DNA of 64,000 nucleotides from Flexivirga caeni (GCF_003724155.1 NZ_RJJQ01000008.1:62001-126000); one strand, 5' to 3'. Counted from the first letter of the stretch, positions 46,749 to 56,833 are shown. Numbers and translations: made by a program. The notes: generated by a model not told the origin, from the letters alone.

Positions 46749-47790
46749 GCACACCCTGCACCACGTCCGGCCAGCCGAAACCGACCGGCGTCTGCCGACT
46801 GCCGGCCGAAAGCCGTTCGCGCAGTGCGGGATCCGTCGCAATGCGGGCCACCGCGGCTGCAAAACCGGCGTCGTCGGCAACGACCAGCCCGGTGGCCCCG
46901 TCCTCAACGAGTTCGCGGACCGCACTCTCCGCCCGGGTGAGCACCGGCAGCCCGGCGCAGCGCGCCTCCGCCGCCGCGATCCCGAAGGCTTCGAGCACGG
47001 CGGGGGCGGCATACACGTCCGCGTGGCAGTAGAGGTCACGCAGTGCCTCCGGGCTCAGCCGACCGGGAAGCGTGAGCCAGCCTCCCCCGCGACCCCGGAG
47101 CCGGCGCCACAGCGGACCGTCCCCGGCAACGGTCAGCCGGATGTCCGTGCCGGAGGTCTCCCGCGCCCGCCGCACCGCGTCGACCAGTTGGGCGGGGCGT
47201 TTGCGCGCAGCGAGCCGCATCGCGCTGACCACGTGCACCGGGCCGGAGCGCTGCGGCCGCTCCCCCGCTGACCAGAACGACGTGTCGATGCCGTTCGGGA
47301 CGATCGCCACCGGCGAGCCCGTGACCCGCTCGAGTGGCGCCGCCGCGACGGCGGACACCGCCGAGAGCGCGGCGCCGCGTCGCGCCCACCGGGCGGCATA
47401 CCCGAGGGCACGCACGAGCGGCTCGGAATGGCCGGTGACGCTGTGCCAGGTCGCCGCGACCGGAAGACCCGCGTCCAGCGCGACCCCCACACCGTCCATC
47501 GCAAACGGGCTGACAACTCCGAGTTGCGCATGCGCGACGTCGAAGTCGCTGCGCTGCAACGTCTTTCGCAGTGAGTAGCGTGCCGCGGGGTTGATCAGCA
47601 GCCCGCCGGGAAGCTCCCGGCGCAGGCCGAGCCGGTGCACCGGGATCGGGCCGTCCGCCGGACCGGGCGTGATGGTGAACACCTCGACGGCGTGCCCCGC
47701 GGCGACCAGGGCCCGGGCCAGGCCGTGCACCTGGGTCTCGATGCCCCCGAGTCTGGGCGGATAGCAATCCGACAGCAGCGCGACCTTCAT
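46714..47790 (-). CDS. GT4-family glycosyltransferase
   Basis: A 358-residue GT-B glycosyltransferase, probably transferring a sugar from a nucleotide donor to a lipid or small acceptor at the inner membrane face. The N-terminus MKVALLSDCYPPRLGGIETQ holds the acceptor-domain glycine motif; VAIVPNGIDTSFW and VHVVSAMRLAARKRP open the donor domain; PAVLEAFGIAAAEARCAGLPV is the E-x7-E motif. ATG 47790 is chosen and the long upstream frame rejected because this is the family N-terminus. Divergent from the PIG-L gene with 36 bp between starts. Confidence 0.9.
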   Translation of the reverse strand: MKVALLSDCYPPRLGGIETQVHGLARALVAAGHAVEVFTITPGPADGPIPVHRLGLRRELPGGLLINPAARYSLRKTLQRSDFDVAHAQLGVVSPFAMDGVGVALDAGLPVAATWHSVTGHSEPLVRALGYAARWARRGAALSAVSAVAAAPLERVTGSPVAIVPNGIDTSFWSAGERPQRSGPVHVVSAMRLAARKRPAQLVDAVRRARETSGTDIRLTVAGDGPLWRRLRGRGGGWLTLPGRLSPEALRDLYCHADVYAAPAVLEAFGIAAAEARCAGLPVLTRAESAVRELVEDGATGLVVADDAGFAAAVARIATDPALRERLSAGSRQTPVGFGWPDVVQGVLSEYRRAASGG

Positions 47791-47826
47791 CGATCCCCAA
47801 GAGTGCCATGGGGGAGGATGGGGCCG

Positions 47827-48630
47827 ATGCCCCACACCCTGGTCGCGTTCCACGCGCACCCCGACGACGAAGCGCTGCTCACGGCCGGCACCCTGGCCAA
47901 GGCGGCTGCTGCCGGGCACCGCGTCGTCCTCGTAGTGGCCACCGACGGGGCGCTCGGCCTGACGTCCGGCGACTTCCGGGACGGCCTCGGCGCCCGCCGG
48001 CTGCACGAGCTGCAGCGCAGTGCGGCCGCGATGGGAGTGGCTCGCGTCATACACCTGGGGTATGCCGACTCCGGCATGGTCGGCGCCATACCACCGGACC
48101 TGCCCGGCAGCCGGCGCTTCGTGCGCGCGACCGCCGCCCCCGGTCTGCTCGCCGACATCCTGCGGGCCGAGCACGCCGACGTGCTGATGACGTATGACGC
48201 CGCCGGCGGCTACGGCCACCGCGATCACGTCAAGGTGCACCAGGTCGGCGCGGAGGCGGCCCGGCTGGCGGGGACACCGCGCGTCGTCGAGGCGACCGTT
48301 CCGCGTGAGCTGCTCAGCCGGACCGTGCGGTTCGTGTCCCGGTTCTACCGGTTCCCCAGCAATTTCGACCTGGGGGTCTACGAGCGTGCCTTCACGCCGC
48401 GTGCGCAGATCACCCACCGCATCGACGTGCGGCACCAGATCGCCCAGAAGCGCGCGGCCATGGCGGCACACGCCTCCCAGGCGGCGGCCGACGACGGAGC
48501 CGACCGCACGCTGAGCCTGTTCTTGAAGATCCCGCGGCCAATTTATGATGTTGTCTTCGGAAGGGAATGGTTTCGCGATCCCGCGCACACCGGCCCGATC
48601 AGTGACGACATCTTCTCGGGGTTGGCATGA
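47827..48630 (+). CDS. PIG-L/LmbE-family N-deacetylase
   Basis: A 267-residue zinc-dependent deacetylase. FHAHPDDEALLTAGTLAKAAAAGH contains the metal-binding AHPDDE and GYGHRDHVKVH supplies the second metal His. The family includes MshB (mycothiol) and GlcNAc-PI deacetylases; nothing here distinguishes them, but the neighbouring glycosyltransferase and flippase-like genes suggest a GlcNAc-containing glycolipid or glycoside. It overlaps the next gene by 4 bp. Confidence 0.9.
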   Translation: MPHTLVAFHAHPDDEALLTAGTLAKAAAAGHRVVLVVATDGALGLTSGDFRDGLGARRLHELQRSAAAMGVARVIHLGYADSGMVGAIPPDLPGSRRFVRATAAPGLLADILRAEHADVLMTYDAAGGYGHRDHVKVHQVGAEAARLAGTPRVVEATVPRELLSRTVRFVSRFYRFPSNFDLGVYERAFTPRAQITHRIDVRHQIAQKRAAMAAHASQAAADDGADRTLSLFLKIPRPIYDVVFGREWFRDPAHTGPISDDIFSGLA

Positions 48631-49763
48631 AGAGCGAGAAACGTGCGCAGGACCGCACGGTCGAGCTCGATGACATCGTCGCGGACAACAACCTGGCGGG
48701 CGATGACGACGGCGAGACGCCCGTCATGCCGAAGTTCAGCCCCCGGCTGGCGATCCACGCCTCGCTCGGCATCGTGCTCGCCGGTGTCATCATCGCCTCG
48801 CTCCCCTGGTTCACCCACACCTCGTGGGCCAAGATCGGCCATCACCTCGACCTGATGGGTCCGCAGGCGGCACTCGAATGCATGGGCATCATGCTGCTGG
48901 GCCTGGCTGTCTACACCTTCACGCTGTCCGCGGCGCTGCCCGGGCTGTCCCACCTGAAGGCGTCCATCATCAACGTTTCCGGTTCGGCGGTCAGCAATGT
49001 GCTGCCTGGCGGCGGCGCCGTCGGAATGGCGTCGACCTACATGATGCTGCGTTCCTGGGGTTTCGCCCGCCGCAACATCTCCACCGGCCTGATCGTCAGC
49101 GGCATCTGGAACGTCCTCTTCCGCGTCGGCATGCCGCTCGCCGGCATCGCAGCGGTGTCCCAGTCGACCGACGCCATGCCGTCGATCGTCCGGCGCGGTG
49201 CCTGGTGGGGCGGCGTGATCGGGTTGCTGCTGCTGATCGGCTTCGTCGTCGCGCTCAGCCGCCCCCAGTGGACGGCGTGGCTCGGCGACCAGCTGGACGA
49301 GCGGGTCGGTCCGCTGCTCGCCCGCATGCGCCGCGGTGACAATAAGGGCACACCGCTGCACATCAAGCACCTCCTGCTCGACCAGCGAGCACGCATCAGC
49401 ACGGTGACCAAGCACGGCTGGTTCCCGATGTCGCTGGGCGTGATCGGTCAGCTCGGCCTGTGGTTCCTGCTCTTCTGGCGGGTGATGGCGGCCGTGCACG
49501 TCGACCTTCCGGTGGCCGACCTCTTCGCGGCATACGCCATCAGCCGGCTGATGACCGCGATCCCGTTCACGCCCGGCGGACTCGGCTTCACCGAAGCGAG
49601 TGCGGCGGTCGTGCTCACCTTCTGGGGCGCCAACCCACCTGCGGTAGCGGCGGGCGTGCTGATCTTCGCGCTCTTCACGCACATCGCCGAGATCCCGCTC
49701 GGCGCGTTCGGCTGGCTCGCCTGGTGGGCGATGCCCAAGGTCGGCGCACCTTCGACCGGATAG
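48627..49763 (+). CDS. UPF0104 / lysylphosphatidylglycerol synthase-like flippase domain protein
   Basis: A 378-residue integral membrane protein with about eight helices and a charged 40-residue cytoplasmic N-terminus. VSGSAVSNVLPGGGAVGMAST and the later SRLMTAIPFTPGGLGFTEASAA are the conserved blocks of the UPF0104/LPG-synthase membrane domain, thought to flip lipid-linked substrates. The aminoacyl-transferase half of MprF is absent. Translationally coupled (ATGA) to the PIG-L deacetylase, so the two probably act on one lipid-linked glycan. Confidence 0.85.
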   Translation: MKSEKRAQDRTVELDDIVADNNLAGDDDGETPVMPKFSPRLAIHASLGIVLAGVIIASLPWFTHTSWAKIGHHLDLMGPQAALECMGIMLLGLAVYTFTLSAALPGLSHLKASIINVSGSAVSNVLPGGGAVGMASTYMMLRSWGFARRNISTGLIVSGIWNVLFRVGMPLAGIAAVSQSTDAMPSIVRRGAWWGGVIGLLLLIGFVVALSRPQWTAWLGDQLDERVGPLLARMRRGDNKGTPLHIKHLLLDQRARISTVTKHGWFPMSLGVIGQLGLWFLLFWRVMAAVHVDLPVADLFAAYAISRLMTAIPFTPGGLGFTEASAAVVLTFWGANPPAVAAGVLIFALFTHIAEIPLGAFGWLAWWAMPKVGAPSTG

Positions 49764-49777
49764 CGGTTGGCGCGGGG

Positions 49778-50713
49778 TCAGGCGACCCAGCGGTCGACGG
49801 CCGACGACACCCAGGCGACCACGATGCCGAACATCGCGCCCATCAGGCCGAGCGCGAAGATCGCACGCGGCAGGTCGTGGAAGCCGAAGCTGGGCCGCAC
49901 GCCGATCGCCACGAAGACGACGCCCGCGAAGACGACACCGGCCACCGACGCCAGCCACAGCGCGTGCGCCTGCCGGCCCCGGTGCCGGCGCCGCTGCAGG
50001 CCCCCCGCGATGGCGAGCGCGACGGCTGCCCAGCCCAGACAGACCATTCCCGCAGCGAGCACGTCGCCCGGCCGGTGCCAGTGCGCGGCGACCGTGCCCG
50101 CGCCGATGAACGTCGCGAGGGCCGCCGCCCCTGCCGTGACCAGCGGGCGCCAGCGGTATGGCGCCACGACCACGGCGGCGAGCGCGAGCGACAGACCCAC
50201 CGTCGTGTGCCCGCTCGGCAGCGAGTTCTGCTGCGCCACCGACTGCAGGACATGGTGTTTCAGCACCTGGGTGGTCAGGTTGGCGCCCGCGATGAGCACG
50301 CCGGCCGCGGCCGCCACGGCCCAGCGGCGCTGCGCCATCGCCACGACGACACACGCCAGCAGCGCGATCGCGACCCCGGCGTCGGTCACCAGGCCGAGCA
50401 CGTCCATCAGCCGTGACCAGCCTGCCGATGTCACCCCGAGTGATTCCATCAGCCGCTGATCCCGGGCGAACCCGGTCGTGGAATATATGGCGTAGCGCAC
50501 GACCACCACGAGACCGGCGCCCGCAGCCGTCGCCATCAGGACGGCGTGCAACCAGATCTGCCACCGGTCCAGCTGCGACGGGCGCGATTCCACCGGTGCC
50601 GGCGCGATGCGTTCGCGGATCGGCAGGGGAGTGGTCAGCACTCGATCATCCTCGGCCGGCCGCCCGTGGGTCCGCCAGTGCCGGGATGTGTGATCGCTGT
50701 GGATCCTGCTCAC
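49778..50713 (-). CDS. PAP2-superfamily lipid phosphatase
   Basis: A 311-residue membrane phosphatase with about seven helices. The PAP2 catalytic blocks are VLKHHVLQ (partial block 1), SLPSGHTTVGLSLA (block 2 with His) and GAGTVAAHWHRPGDVLAAG (block 3 with His and Asp). Likely dephosphorylates a polyprenyl or phosphatidyl phosphate outside the membrane. GTG 50713 is followed by a 55-residue cytoplasmic tail; GGAG lies 12 bp upstream. It follows guaA by 9 bp on the same strand. Confidence 0.82.
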   Translation of the reverse strand: MSRIHSDHTSRHWRTHGRPAEDDRVLTTPLPIRERIAPAPVESRPSQLDRWQIWLHAVLMATAAGAGLVVVVRYAIYSTTGFARDQRLMESLGVTSAGWSRLMDVLGLVTDAGVAIALLACVVVAMAQRRWAVAAAAGVLIAGANLTTQVLKHHVLQSVAQQNSLPSGHTTVGLSLALAAVVVAPYRWRPLVTAGAAALATFIGAGTVAAHWHRPGDVLAAGMVCLGWAAVALAIAGGLQRRRHRGRQAHALWLASVAGVVFAGVVFVAIGVRPSFGFHDLPRAIFALGLMGAMFGIVVAWVSSAVDRWVA

Positions 50714-50722
50714 TGCCGGCGA

Positions 50723-52300
50723 TCACTCCCACTCGATGGTGCCCGGGGGTTTGCTGGTCACGTCGAGCACGACCCGGTTGACGTCGGGCACCTCGTTGGT
50801 GATGCGCCCGGAGATGCGAGCCAGCACGTCATACGGCAGGCGGGTCCAGTCGGCGGTCATGGCGTCCTCGGAGGACACCGGGCGCAGCACGATCGGGTGG
50901 CCGTAGGTGCGACCGTCGCCCTGCACGCCGACCGATCGCACGTCGGCGAGCAGCACCACCGGGCACTGCCAGATCTCGCGGTCCAGACCCGCGGCGGTCA
51001 GCTCCTCGCGCGCGATCCGGTCCGCCGCACGCAGGATGGCCAGCCGCTCGGCGGTCACTTCGCCGACGATGCGGATGCCGAGGCCCGGCCCGGGGAACGG
51101 CTGGCGGTAGACGATCTTCTCCGGCAGCCCGAGCTCCAGCCCGACCTGGCGGACCTCGTCCTTGAAGAGCAGCCGCAACGGTTCGACCAGCCGGAACTGG
51201 ATGTCGTCCGGCAGTCCGCCGACGTTGTGGTGACTCTTGATGTTCGCCGTGCCGGTGCCGCCACCGGATTCCACGACATCCGGGTAGAGCGTGCCCTGCA
51301 CCAGCCACTTCACCGGGTGCTGGTCGTCCCCGCGGTCGGCGACGATGTCGCGCGCGGTCTGCTCGAAGATCCGGATGAACTGCTCGCCGATGATCTTGCG
51401 CTTGCGCTCGGGGTCGGTGACACCGGCGAGCTGGGTGAGATAGCGGTCTGCGGCGTCGACCACGACCAGGTCGGCCCCGGTCAGCTCGACGAAGTCCTCG
51501 CGCACCTGCTCGGCCTCGCCGTCGCGCAGCAGCCCGTGGTCGACGAAGACGCAGGTGAGCTGGTCGCCGATGGCACGCTGCACCAGGGCCGCGGCGACCA
51601 TCGAGTCGACTCCCCCGGAGAGGGCACAGATCGCCCGGTCGGTGCCGACCTGCTCGCGGACACCGTCGACGAGCTCCTCGACCATCGCCTTCGGTGTCCA
51701 GTCGGCGGCGAGACCGGCGCCGCGCAGCAGGAAGTTCTCCAGCACGCGCTGCCCGAAGGTCGAGTGCATGACCTCCGGATGCCATTGCACGCCATACAGT
51801 TTCCGCTCGTCGTCCTCGACGGCGGCGACGGCCGCGCCCGGGGTGGTCGCCGTGACCCGCAGCCCCTCGGGCGCCTTCGACGCCGAGTCGCCGTGACTCA
51901 TCCAGACGGACTGCTCGGCCGGCTGGCCGTTGAAGAGGGTGGAGCCGGTGTCCTCGATCTGCGCCTGGGTCGCGCCGTATTCGCGCAGCCCGGTGTGCTC
52001 GACCGAGCCGCCGAGCGCGCGGACCATCGCCTGGAAGCCGTAGCAGATGCCGAAGACGGGCACGCCCGCCTCCAGCAGAGCAGGGTCCAGGGACGGGGCG
52101 CCCTCGGCATACACGGAGGAGGGACCGCCGGACAGCACGATGGCTGCCGGGTTCTTGGCGAGCATCTCGCCGGCCGGCATCGTGTGCGGCACGACTTCGC
52201 TGTAAAGCTGTGCCTCCCGGACGCGGCGGGCGATCAGTTGCGCGTACTGGGCGCCGAAATCGACGACGAGGACGGGCTTTTCGGTGAGCGGCGCTGTCAC
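50723..52300 (-). CDS. guaA: GMP synthase (glutamine-hydrolysing)
   Basis: Converts XMP to GMP with ATP and glutamine ammonia. The amidotransferase domain (about 8-200) has [30 protein letters not shown], the nucleophile in GICYGFQAM and HPEVMHS; the PP-loop synthetase domain has [17 protein letters not shown] and the C-terminal dimerisation domain ends in [11 protein letters not shown], the typical guaA terminus. 525 residues from GTG 52300. It follows the DUF3817 gene by 23 bp. Confidence 0.97.
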   Translation of the reverse strand: MTAPLTEKPVLVVDFGAQYAQLIARRVREAQLYSEVVPHTMPAGEMLAKNPAAIVLSGGPSSVYAEGAPSLDPALLEAGVPVFGICYGFQAMVRALGGSVEHTGLREYGATQAQIEDTGSTLFNGQPAEQSVWMSHGDSASKAPEGLRVTATTPGAAVAAVEDDERKLYGVQWHPEVMHSTFGQRVLENFLLRGAGLAADWTPKAMVEELVDGVREQVGTDRAICALSGGVDSMVAAALVQRAIGDQLTCVFVDHGLLRDGEAEQVREDFVELTGADLVVVDAADRYLTQLAGVTDPERKRKIIGEQFIRIFEQTARDIVADRGDDQHPVKWLVQGTLYPDVVESGGGTGTANIKSHHNVGGLPDDIQFRLVEPLRLLFKDEVRQVGLELGLPEKIVYRQPFPGPGLGIRIVGEVTAERLAILRAADRIAREELTAAGLDREIWQCPVVLLADVRSVGVQGDGRTYGHPIVLRPVSSEDAMTADWTRLPYDVLARISGRITNEVPDVNRVVLDVTSKPPGTIEWE

Positions 52301-52323
52301 TCGACCAATTCTATCGGCCGCGC

Positions 52324-52710
52324 CTACCGCTCGCGCTGCGCCCGCTCGAGCAGGGCGCCGACGGCACCGCCGACGTGGTGCTCCAGCCAGAAGGACAGCA
52401 CAGGGACGAACGCCGTGCAGATGTAGCCGACCATGCGCATCGCGCTCCAGCGCAGCTTGGTCCCGAGGTTGTAGACCGAGATCATGAAGACGATGAAGAG
52501 CACGCCGTGGATCGGCGACCACCAGGACATCGCCTCGTTGTGGAAGCCGTAGTGCAGCACCAGCTCGACGCACAGGATCAGCAGTGCGACACCGGCGATG
52601 ATCGCCATCACCCGGAAGAACTTCAGCGCGGTCGCCACCTTGGCCAGGTCGTCGGTGGGGCGCAACTCCCCGGCGGGCGTGGCGAGCACCTGGGTCTCGG
52701 TCTCAGACAT
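52324..52710 (-). CDS. DUF3817 membrane protein
   Basis: A 128-residue protein with three membrane helices (about 32-50, 62-80 and 91-109). [18 protein letters not shown] followed by [20 protein letters not shown] matches the actinobacterial DUF3817 family, function unknown, which is commonly found beside guaA. AAGGAAGTC precedes ATG 52710. It overlaps the end of the upstream SURF1 gene by 8 bp. Confidence 0.83.
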   Translation of the reverse strand: MSETETQVLATPAGELRPTDDLAKVATALKFFRVMAIIAGVALLILCVELVLHYGFHNEAMSWWSPIHGVLFIVFMISVYNLGTKLRWSAMRMVGYICTAFVPVLSFWLEHHVGGAVGALLERAQRER

Positions 52711-53494
52711 GACTTCCTTCAGTCGTGGGTATGGCGGGGGCTGATCCCGCTTGATTGTCCGCCTCGGCGGCACCGGGCCGCAGCTCGGGGTGCGCCTCAC
52801 GGCGCAGCTCGCGGAAGTAGATGAAGATCGCGAACACCGCGAAACTCCACCACTGGAGCGCATATCCGAGGTTGACGAGGCTGAGTCCGCTGCTTCCCGG
52901 GGTGGGCGGCGGGAACGGCTGCACGCCCGGCGAGGTCAGCACCGGCTGCTCGGCGGTGAGGAAGACGAACCCGTTGTAGATGTTGCCGCCCCACTTGGTC
53001 AGCAACGCCGCCAGGTCGACGGTGGACAGCTGACCGGGCGGCGGATTGTTCGCCGACGGCGCCTCACCGGGTGCCAGTGCGCCGGTGACCGTGACCGGTG
53101 TCGCCGGGGGCCGGGTCGCATCCGCAGGCCGGGGCACGAAGCCGCGCACGACCGGGATGCGGGCACCGGTGCCGTCGACGACAACCGGGGTCACCACCCA
53201 GAAGCCCGTCACGCCATGCAGGACCCGGCCGCTGACCAGCACCTGACCGCTCGGGTCGTAGTGGCCCTGGAAGCGCACGGGCTGCAGCGAACCGTCGGAC
53301 GGGAAGGTCTGCTGCGGTTTCAGCTCCTGGTTGAGCGACACGACCGGCCGGTGGATGCTGTCGGTCATCGCCTTCGACCCGTTGTCCTGCGCGACGCCCC
53401 ACTGCCACAGCCCGGCAATCACGCAGCCGATGAAGAACGCCACGGTCAGCGCCAGCAGCCCCAGCATGCGAGGGCGGAACGCGGCACGAAACAC
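52703..53494 (-). CDS. SURF1-family cytochrome oxidase assembly protein
   Basis: A 263-residue membrane protein with one helix near each end (about 10-30 and 207-226), the SURF1 layout, and a periplasm-side domain between them. LGLLALTVAFFIGCVIAGLWQWG is the N-terminal helix; PVRFQGHYDP, GFWVVTPVVVDGTGARIPVVRGFVP and NLGYALQWWSFAVFAI are family blocks. It supports cytochrome c oxidase maturation. GTG 53494. A hydrophilic tail follows the second helix. Confidence 0.88.
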   Translation of the reverse strand: MFRAAFRPRMLGLLALTVAFFIGCVIAGLWQWGVAQDNGSKAMTDSIHRPVVSLNQELKPQQTFPSDGSLQPVRFQGHYDPSGQVLVSGRVLHGVTGFWVVTPVVVDGTGARIPVVRGFVPRPADATRPPATPVTVTGALAPGEAPSANNPPPGQLSTVDLAALLTKWGGNIYNGFVFLTAEQPVLTSPGVQPFPPPTPGSSGLSLVNLGYALQWWSFAVFAIFIYFRELRREAHPELRPGAAEADNQAGSAPAIPTTEGSHV

Positions 53495-53545
53495 CCCAGC
53501 AGGATACGTCGCGGACCCTGGCCGCCCGCTGCACGCCCGGTGATC

Positions 53546-55255
53546 TCAGGCGGACACGAGCCGCGGCATACCCAGGTCGACGCCGGGCACGCGGGCCCGC
53601 GGGGTGTCGAGCCGCCGGTATGGCGCACCCTGCTCCGGTCGTTCGTCGGCGGCGCCCTTGACCGGCCACATCGCGATCGCCCGCTCGGCCTGCGCGGTGA
53701 TCGTCAGCGACGGGTTGACGCCGAGGTTCGCCGAGACGGCCGAGCCGTCGACCACGTGCAGGGCGGGGTAGTTCCATACCCGGTGATAGGGATCGATGAC
53801 GCCGTGCTCCGGGTCCGCCGCGATCGCCACGCCGCCCAGGAAGTGTGCCGTCATCGGCATCCCGAAGAACTCCGGCCAGCAGCCGCCCGCGACGACGTCG
53901 ACCTTGCCGATCTTCGCGAGCTGTGCCGAGATTGCCTGAATCGCCTTGTGCCCCGCGGGAATCCAGCGCGGGTTGGGTTCGCCATACCCCTGCTGGGTGG
54001 TCAGCCGGATGCGTCCCAGCCTCCGCCGGGGGCGCACCGTGATCGAGTTGTCGATGCTCTGCATCACCAGCGCGATGATGGTGCGCTCGCTCCACCGCGG
54101 GCCCAGCACCCGGGCCGCGGTCAGCGGCGCCCGGCCGGCCTGCGCGAGCAGTTGCACCGTGCGGCCGACGGGACCCTTGTCGCCGTTGACCAGGTAGGTG
54201 GACATCAGGCCCATCAGGTTGGAGCCCTTGCCGTAGCGGACGTTCTCGATGTGCGTGCGCTCGTCGATGTGGAACGACGTGGTGATCGCAACCCCGCGGG
54301 TCAGGTCGACGCCGTCGGGGACGCTGACCGCTGCCGCTCCCCCGAGCTCCTCGGAGTTGGTGCGGGTGAGTTCGCCGAGGGTGTCCGACAGGCGCGGCAG
54401 CCGCCCGGTGACCTTCATGCGGTGCAGCAGGTTCTGCGTGCCCCAGGTGCCGGCGGCGACCACCACGTGGGCGGCGGTCACCGAGCGCCGGTCCTTGGCG
54501 ACCCAGGCGCCGGTGCGTTCGGTGGTGATCCGGAAGCCGGTGCCGGCCGGTTCCGGGCCCACCGGCTCCAGCTCGACCACGGTCCGCAGCGGCTCGATAG
54601 TGACACCGCGGCGCTCCGCGAGCGCGAGGTAGTTCTTCATCAGGGTGTTCTTCGCACCGACCCGGCACCCGACCATGCAGTTGCCGCACTCGGTGCACCC
54701 GGTGCGGGCCGGGCCTTCGCCGCCGAAGAACGGGTCGGGCACGGTCTCACCGGCTGTGCCGAAGAAGACGCCGACCGGGGTCTTGCGGAAGGTCGAGCCC
54801 ACGCCCAGGGAGTTGGCGGTCTCCTTCATCAGCGTCTCGACCGGCCCGGTACACGGGTTCTGGTCGACGACGCCGAGCATGGAGCGCGCGACCTCGTAGT
54901 GCGGGCTGAGCTCGGCATCCCAGTCGGTGATGTGTCCCCATTGCTGATCGCCGAAGAACTCCGGCGGCGGCTTGTAGAGGGTGTTGGCGTAGTTGAGCGA
55001 GCCACCGCCGACTCCTGCGCCGGCGAGGATCATCACCCCGGGCAGCTGGTGGTAGCGCTGCACGCCGAAGCACTTCAGCCGCGGCGCCCACAGATACTTG
55101 CGCACGTCCCACGAGGTCTTGGCGAAGTCGTCGTCCTCGAAGCGGCGGCCGGACTCGAAGACGTGGACGTCATACCCCTTCTCGGCGAGACGTAGCGCCG
55201 CGACGGAGCCGCCGAACCCGGACCCGATGACGACCACGTCGTGATCGAACGTCAT
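53546..55255 (-). CDS. GMC-family FAD-dependent oxidoreductase
   Basis: A 569-residue flavoenzyme oxidising alcohol or sterol substrates. The FAD-binding motif VVIGSGFGGSVAALRLAEKG is at residues 8-27; AGAGVGGGSLNYANTLYKPP, the cysteine cluster CTECGNCMVGC with following GAKNTL, VVAAGTWGTQNLL and VVDGSAVSANLGVNPSLTI are typical of the cholesterol-oxidase-like GMC branch. No signal peptide is visible. It overlaps the aldehyde dehydrogenase gene by 4 bp, which suggests a two-step alcohol to acid conversion. Confidence 0.88.
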   Translation of the reverse strand: MTFDHDVVVIGSGFGGSVAALRLAEKGYDVHVFESGRRFEDDDFAKTSWDVRKYLWAPRLKCFGVQRYHQLPGVMILAGAGVGGGSLNYANTLYKPPPEFFGDQQWGHITDWDAELSPHYEVARSMLGVVDQNPCTGPVETLMKETANSLGVGSTFRKTPVGVFFGTAGETVPDPFFGGEGPARTGCTECGNCMVGCRVGAKNTLMKNYLALAERRGVTIEPLRTVVELEPVGPEPAGTGFRITTERTGAWVAKDRRSVTAAHVVVAAGTWGTQNLLHRMKVTGRLPRLSDTLGELTRTNSEELGGAAAVSVPDGVDLTRGVAITTSFHIDERTHIENVRYGKGSNLMGLMSTYLVNGDKGPVGRTVQLLAQAGRAPLTAARVLGPRWSERTIIALVMQSIDNSITVRPRRRLGRIRLTTQQGYGEPNPRWIPAGHKAIQAISAQLAKIGKVDVVAGGCWPEFFGMPMTAHFLGGVAIAADPEHGVIDPYHRVWNYPALHVVDGSAVSANLGVNPSLTITAQAERAIAMWPVKGAADERPEQGAPYRRLDTPRARVPGVDLGMPRLVSA

Positions 55256-56808
55256 GACAGGCGCATCCCCTTCATGGCCCGCATACCGCGCGCCATCGAC
55301 CGCGCCCAGACTTTCTCGGGGACACCTCTGGGAACCCGGAAGGGGGTGCCTCGCTGCACCGAAATGTTCTGTGACTCGGTGTATTTCAGGATGCCTTCGG
55401 ACCCGTGCCGCCGGCCGAGCCCCGAGTCGCCCATGCCGCCCATCGGCGAGCCGTTGCTGCCCCACGCCGCGATGTAGCCCTCGTTGACGTTGACGGTGCC
55501 GCACCGGATCTGCGACGCGAGGTGCTTGCCGCGTGTCGTGTCGCGGCTCCACACCGAAGCGTTCAGCCCGTAGTTGGTGTCGTTCGCCAGCGCGATCGCC
55601 TCGTCGTCACCGCTGACCCGGTAGACGGCGACCACCGGGCCGAACGTCTCCCCCATCCGGCAGTCCATCGTGGCCGTCACGCCGTCCAGCACGGTGGGTT
55701 CGTAGAAGTACGGCCCGATGTCGGGCCGGGCGTGCCCGCCCGCGAGGACGGTCGCACCCTTGGCGCGGGCGTCCTCGACGTGCTGGGTCACCCGGTCCAG
55801 TTGTTCCGGCGAGATGAGCGAGCCCATGTCGACTCCCCATGCCAGGTCCGCGCCGAGCGTCATCCGGTCCACCCGGCCGAGGAAGATCTTCAGGAAGTCC
55901 TCGGCGATGCGCTCGTGCAGGATCAGCCGCTCGATCGAGATGCACAGCTGACCGGCCGAGGAGAAGCAGGACCGCACCGCGCTCTCGGCGGCATGGCGCA
56001 GGTTCGCATCGTCGGCGACATACATCGCGTTCTTGCCGCCGAGCTCCAGCGACGCCCCGACCAGCCGGGATGCGGCGCGCTCGGCGACCGTGCGTCCGGT
56101 GGCGGTCGAGCCGGTGTACATCACGTAGTCGGCGCGGTCGAGCACCGCCTCGCCGATCGTCGGCCCGGGGCCGAGGACGACCTGCAGCACGTCGCGCGGC
56201 AACCCGGCTTGGTCGAGCAACTCCACCGCGCGCAGGGCGGTGAGCGCGGCCTTCTCGTCGGGGCGCAGCACCACCGAGTTGCCGGCGATCAGGGCGGGCA
56301 GCGCGTCGGTGATCGACATCGACAGCGGGTAGTTCCAGGGGCCGACCACGCCGATCACCCCGCGTGGCTGGTGCAGCACGGTCGACTGCGTCAGCCCCGG
56401 TATGGCGCCCAGGTGCCGTCGCGGTCGCAAGTAGTCGGGGGCCTTGCGCCCGTAGTGGCGGCAGACGCCCGCAACGTCCAGCACCTCCTCGAACGCGTGC
56501 CGGCGGGCCTTGCCCGACTCCAGCTGGATCAGGTCGAGCAGCTCGTCCTGGTGGGCCAGGACCAGATCGTGAAAGCGCAGCAGGATCTTCGCGCGGTCGC
56601 CCACCGCGCGAGCGGCCCAGCGGGCTTGCGCGGCACGAGCTGCGTCATACGCCTGCCGGACGTCGGTCTCGGTCGAGACCGGCAGGGTCGCGATCACCCC
56701 GCCGGTGAACGGGGTCAGGCAGTCGAAATGCTCGGCGCCGGCAGCCGCCCGCACGCGTCGGGCAAGCCGGGACGGCAGCGTGGGATCGACGGTGTGCTGA
56801 TCGGTCAT
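55252..56808 (-). CDS. Aldehyde dehydrogenase, succinate-semialdehyde dehydrogenase-like
   Basis: A 518-residue NAD(P)-dependent enzyme. GVIGVVGPWNYPLSM is the coenzyme-site N-x-P motif; the general base is in LELGGKN and the nucleophile Cys in SSAGQLCISIERL; ETFGPVVAVYRV and PMGGMGDSGLGRRHG follow. The family assignment to succinic-semialdehyde dehydrogenase rests on the overall pattern; the coupled GMC oxidoreductase suggests its true aldehyde may come from an alcohol. Start ATG 56808. Confidence 0.87.
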   Translation of the reverse strand: MTDQHTVDPTLPSRLARRVRAAAGAEHFDCLTPFTGGVIATLPVSTETDVRQAYDAARAAQARWAARAVGDRAKILLRFHDLVLAHQDELLDLIQLESGKARRHAFEEVLDVAGVCRHYGRKAPDYLRPRRHLGAIPGLTQSTVLHQPRGVIGVVGPWNYPLSMSITDALPALIAGNSVVLRPDEKAALTALRAVELLDQAGLPRDVLQVVLGPGPTIGEAVLDRADYVMYTGSTATGRTVAERAASRLVGASLELGGKNAMYVADDANLRHAAESAVRSCFSSAGQLCISIERLILHERIAEDFLKIFLGRVDRMTLGADLAWGVDMGSLISPEQLDRVTQHVEDARAKGATVLAGGHARPDIGPYFYEPTVLDGVTATMDCRMGETFGPVVAVYRVSGDDEAIALANDTNYGLNASVWSRDTTRGKHLASQIRCGTVNVNEGYIAAWGSNGSPMGGMGDSGLGRRHGSEGILKYTESQNISVQRGTPFRVPRGVPEKVWARSMARGMRAMKGMRLS

Positions 56809-56833
56809 TACTCAAGAGTAACCTTCGTCACAG

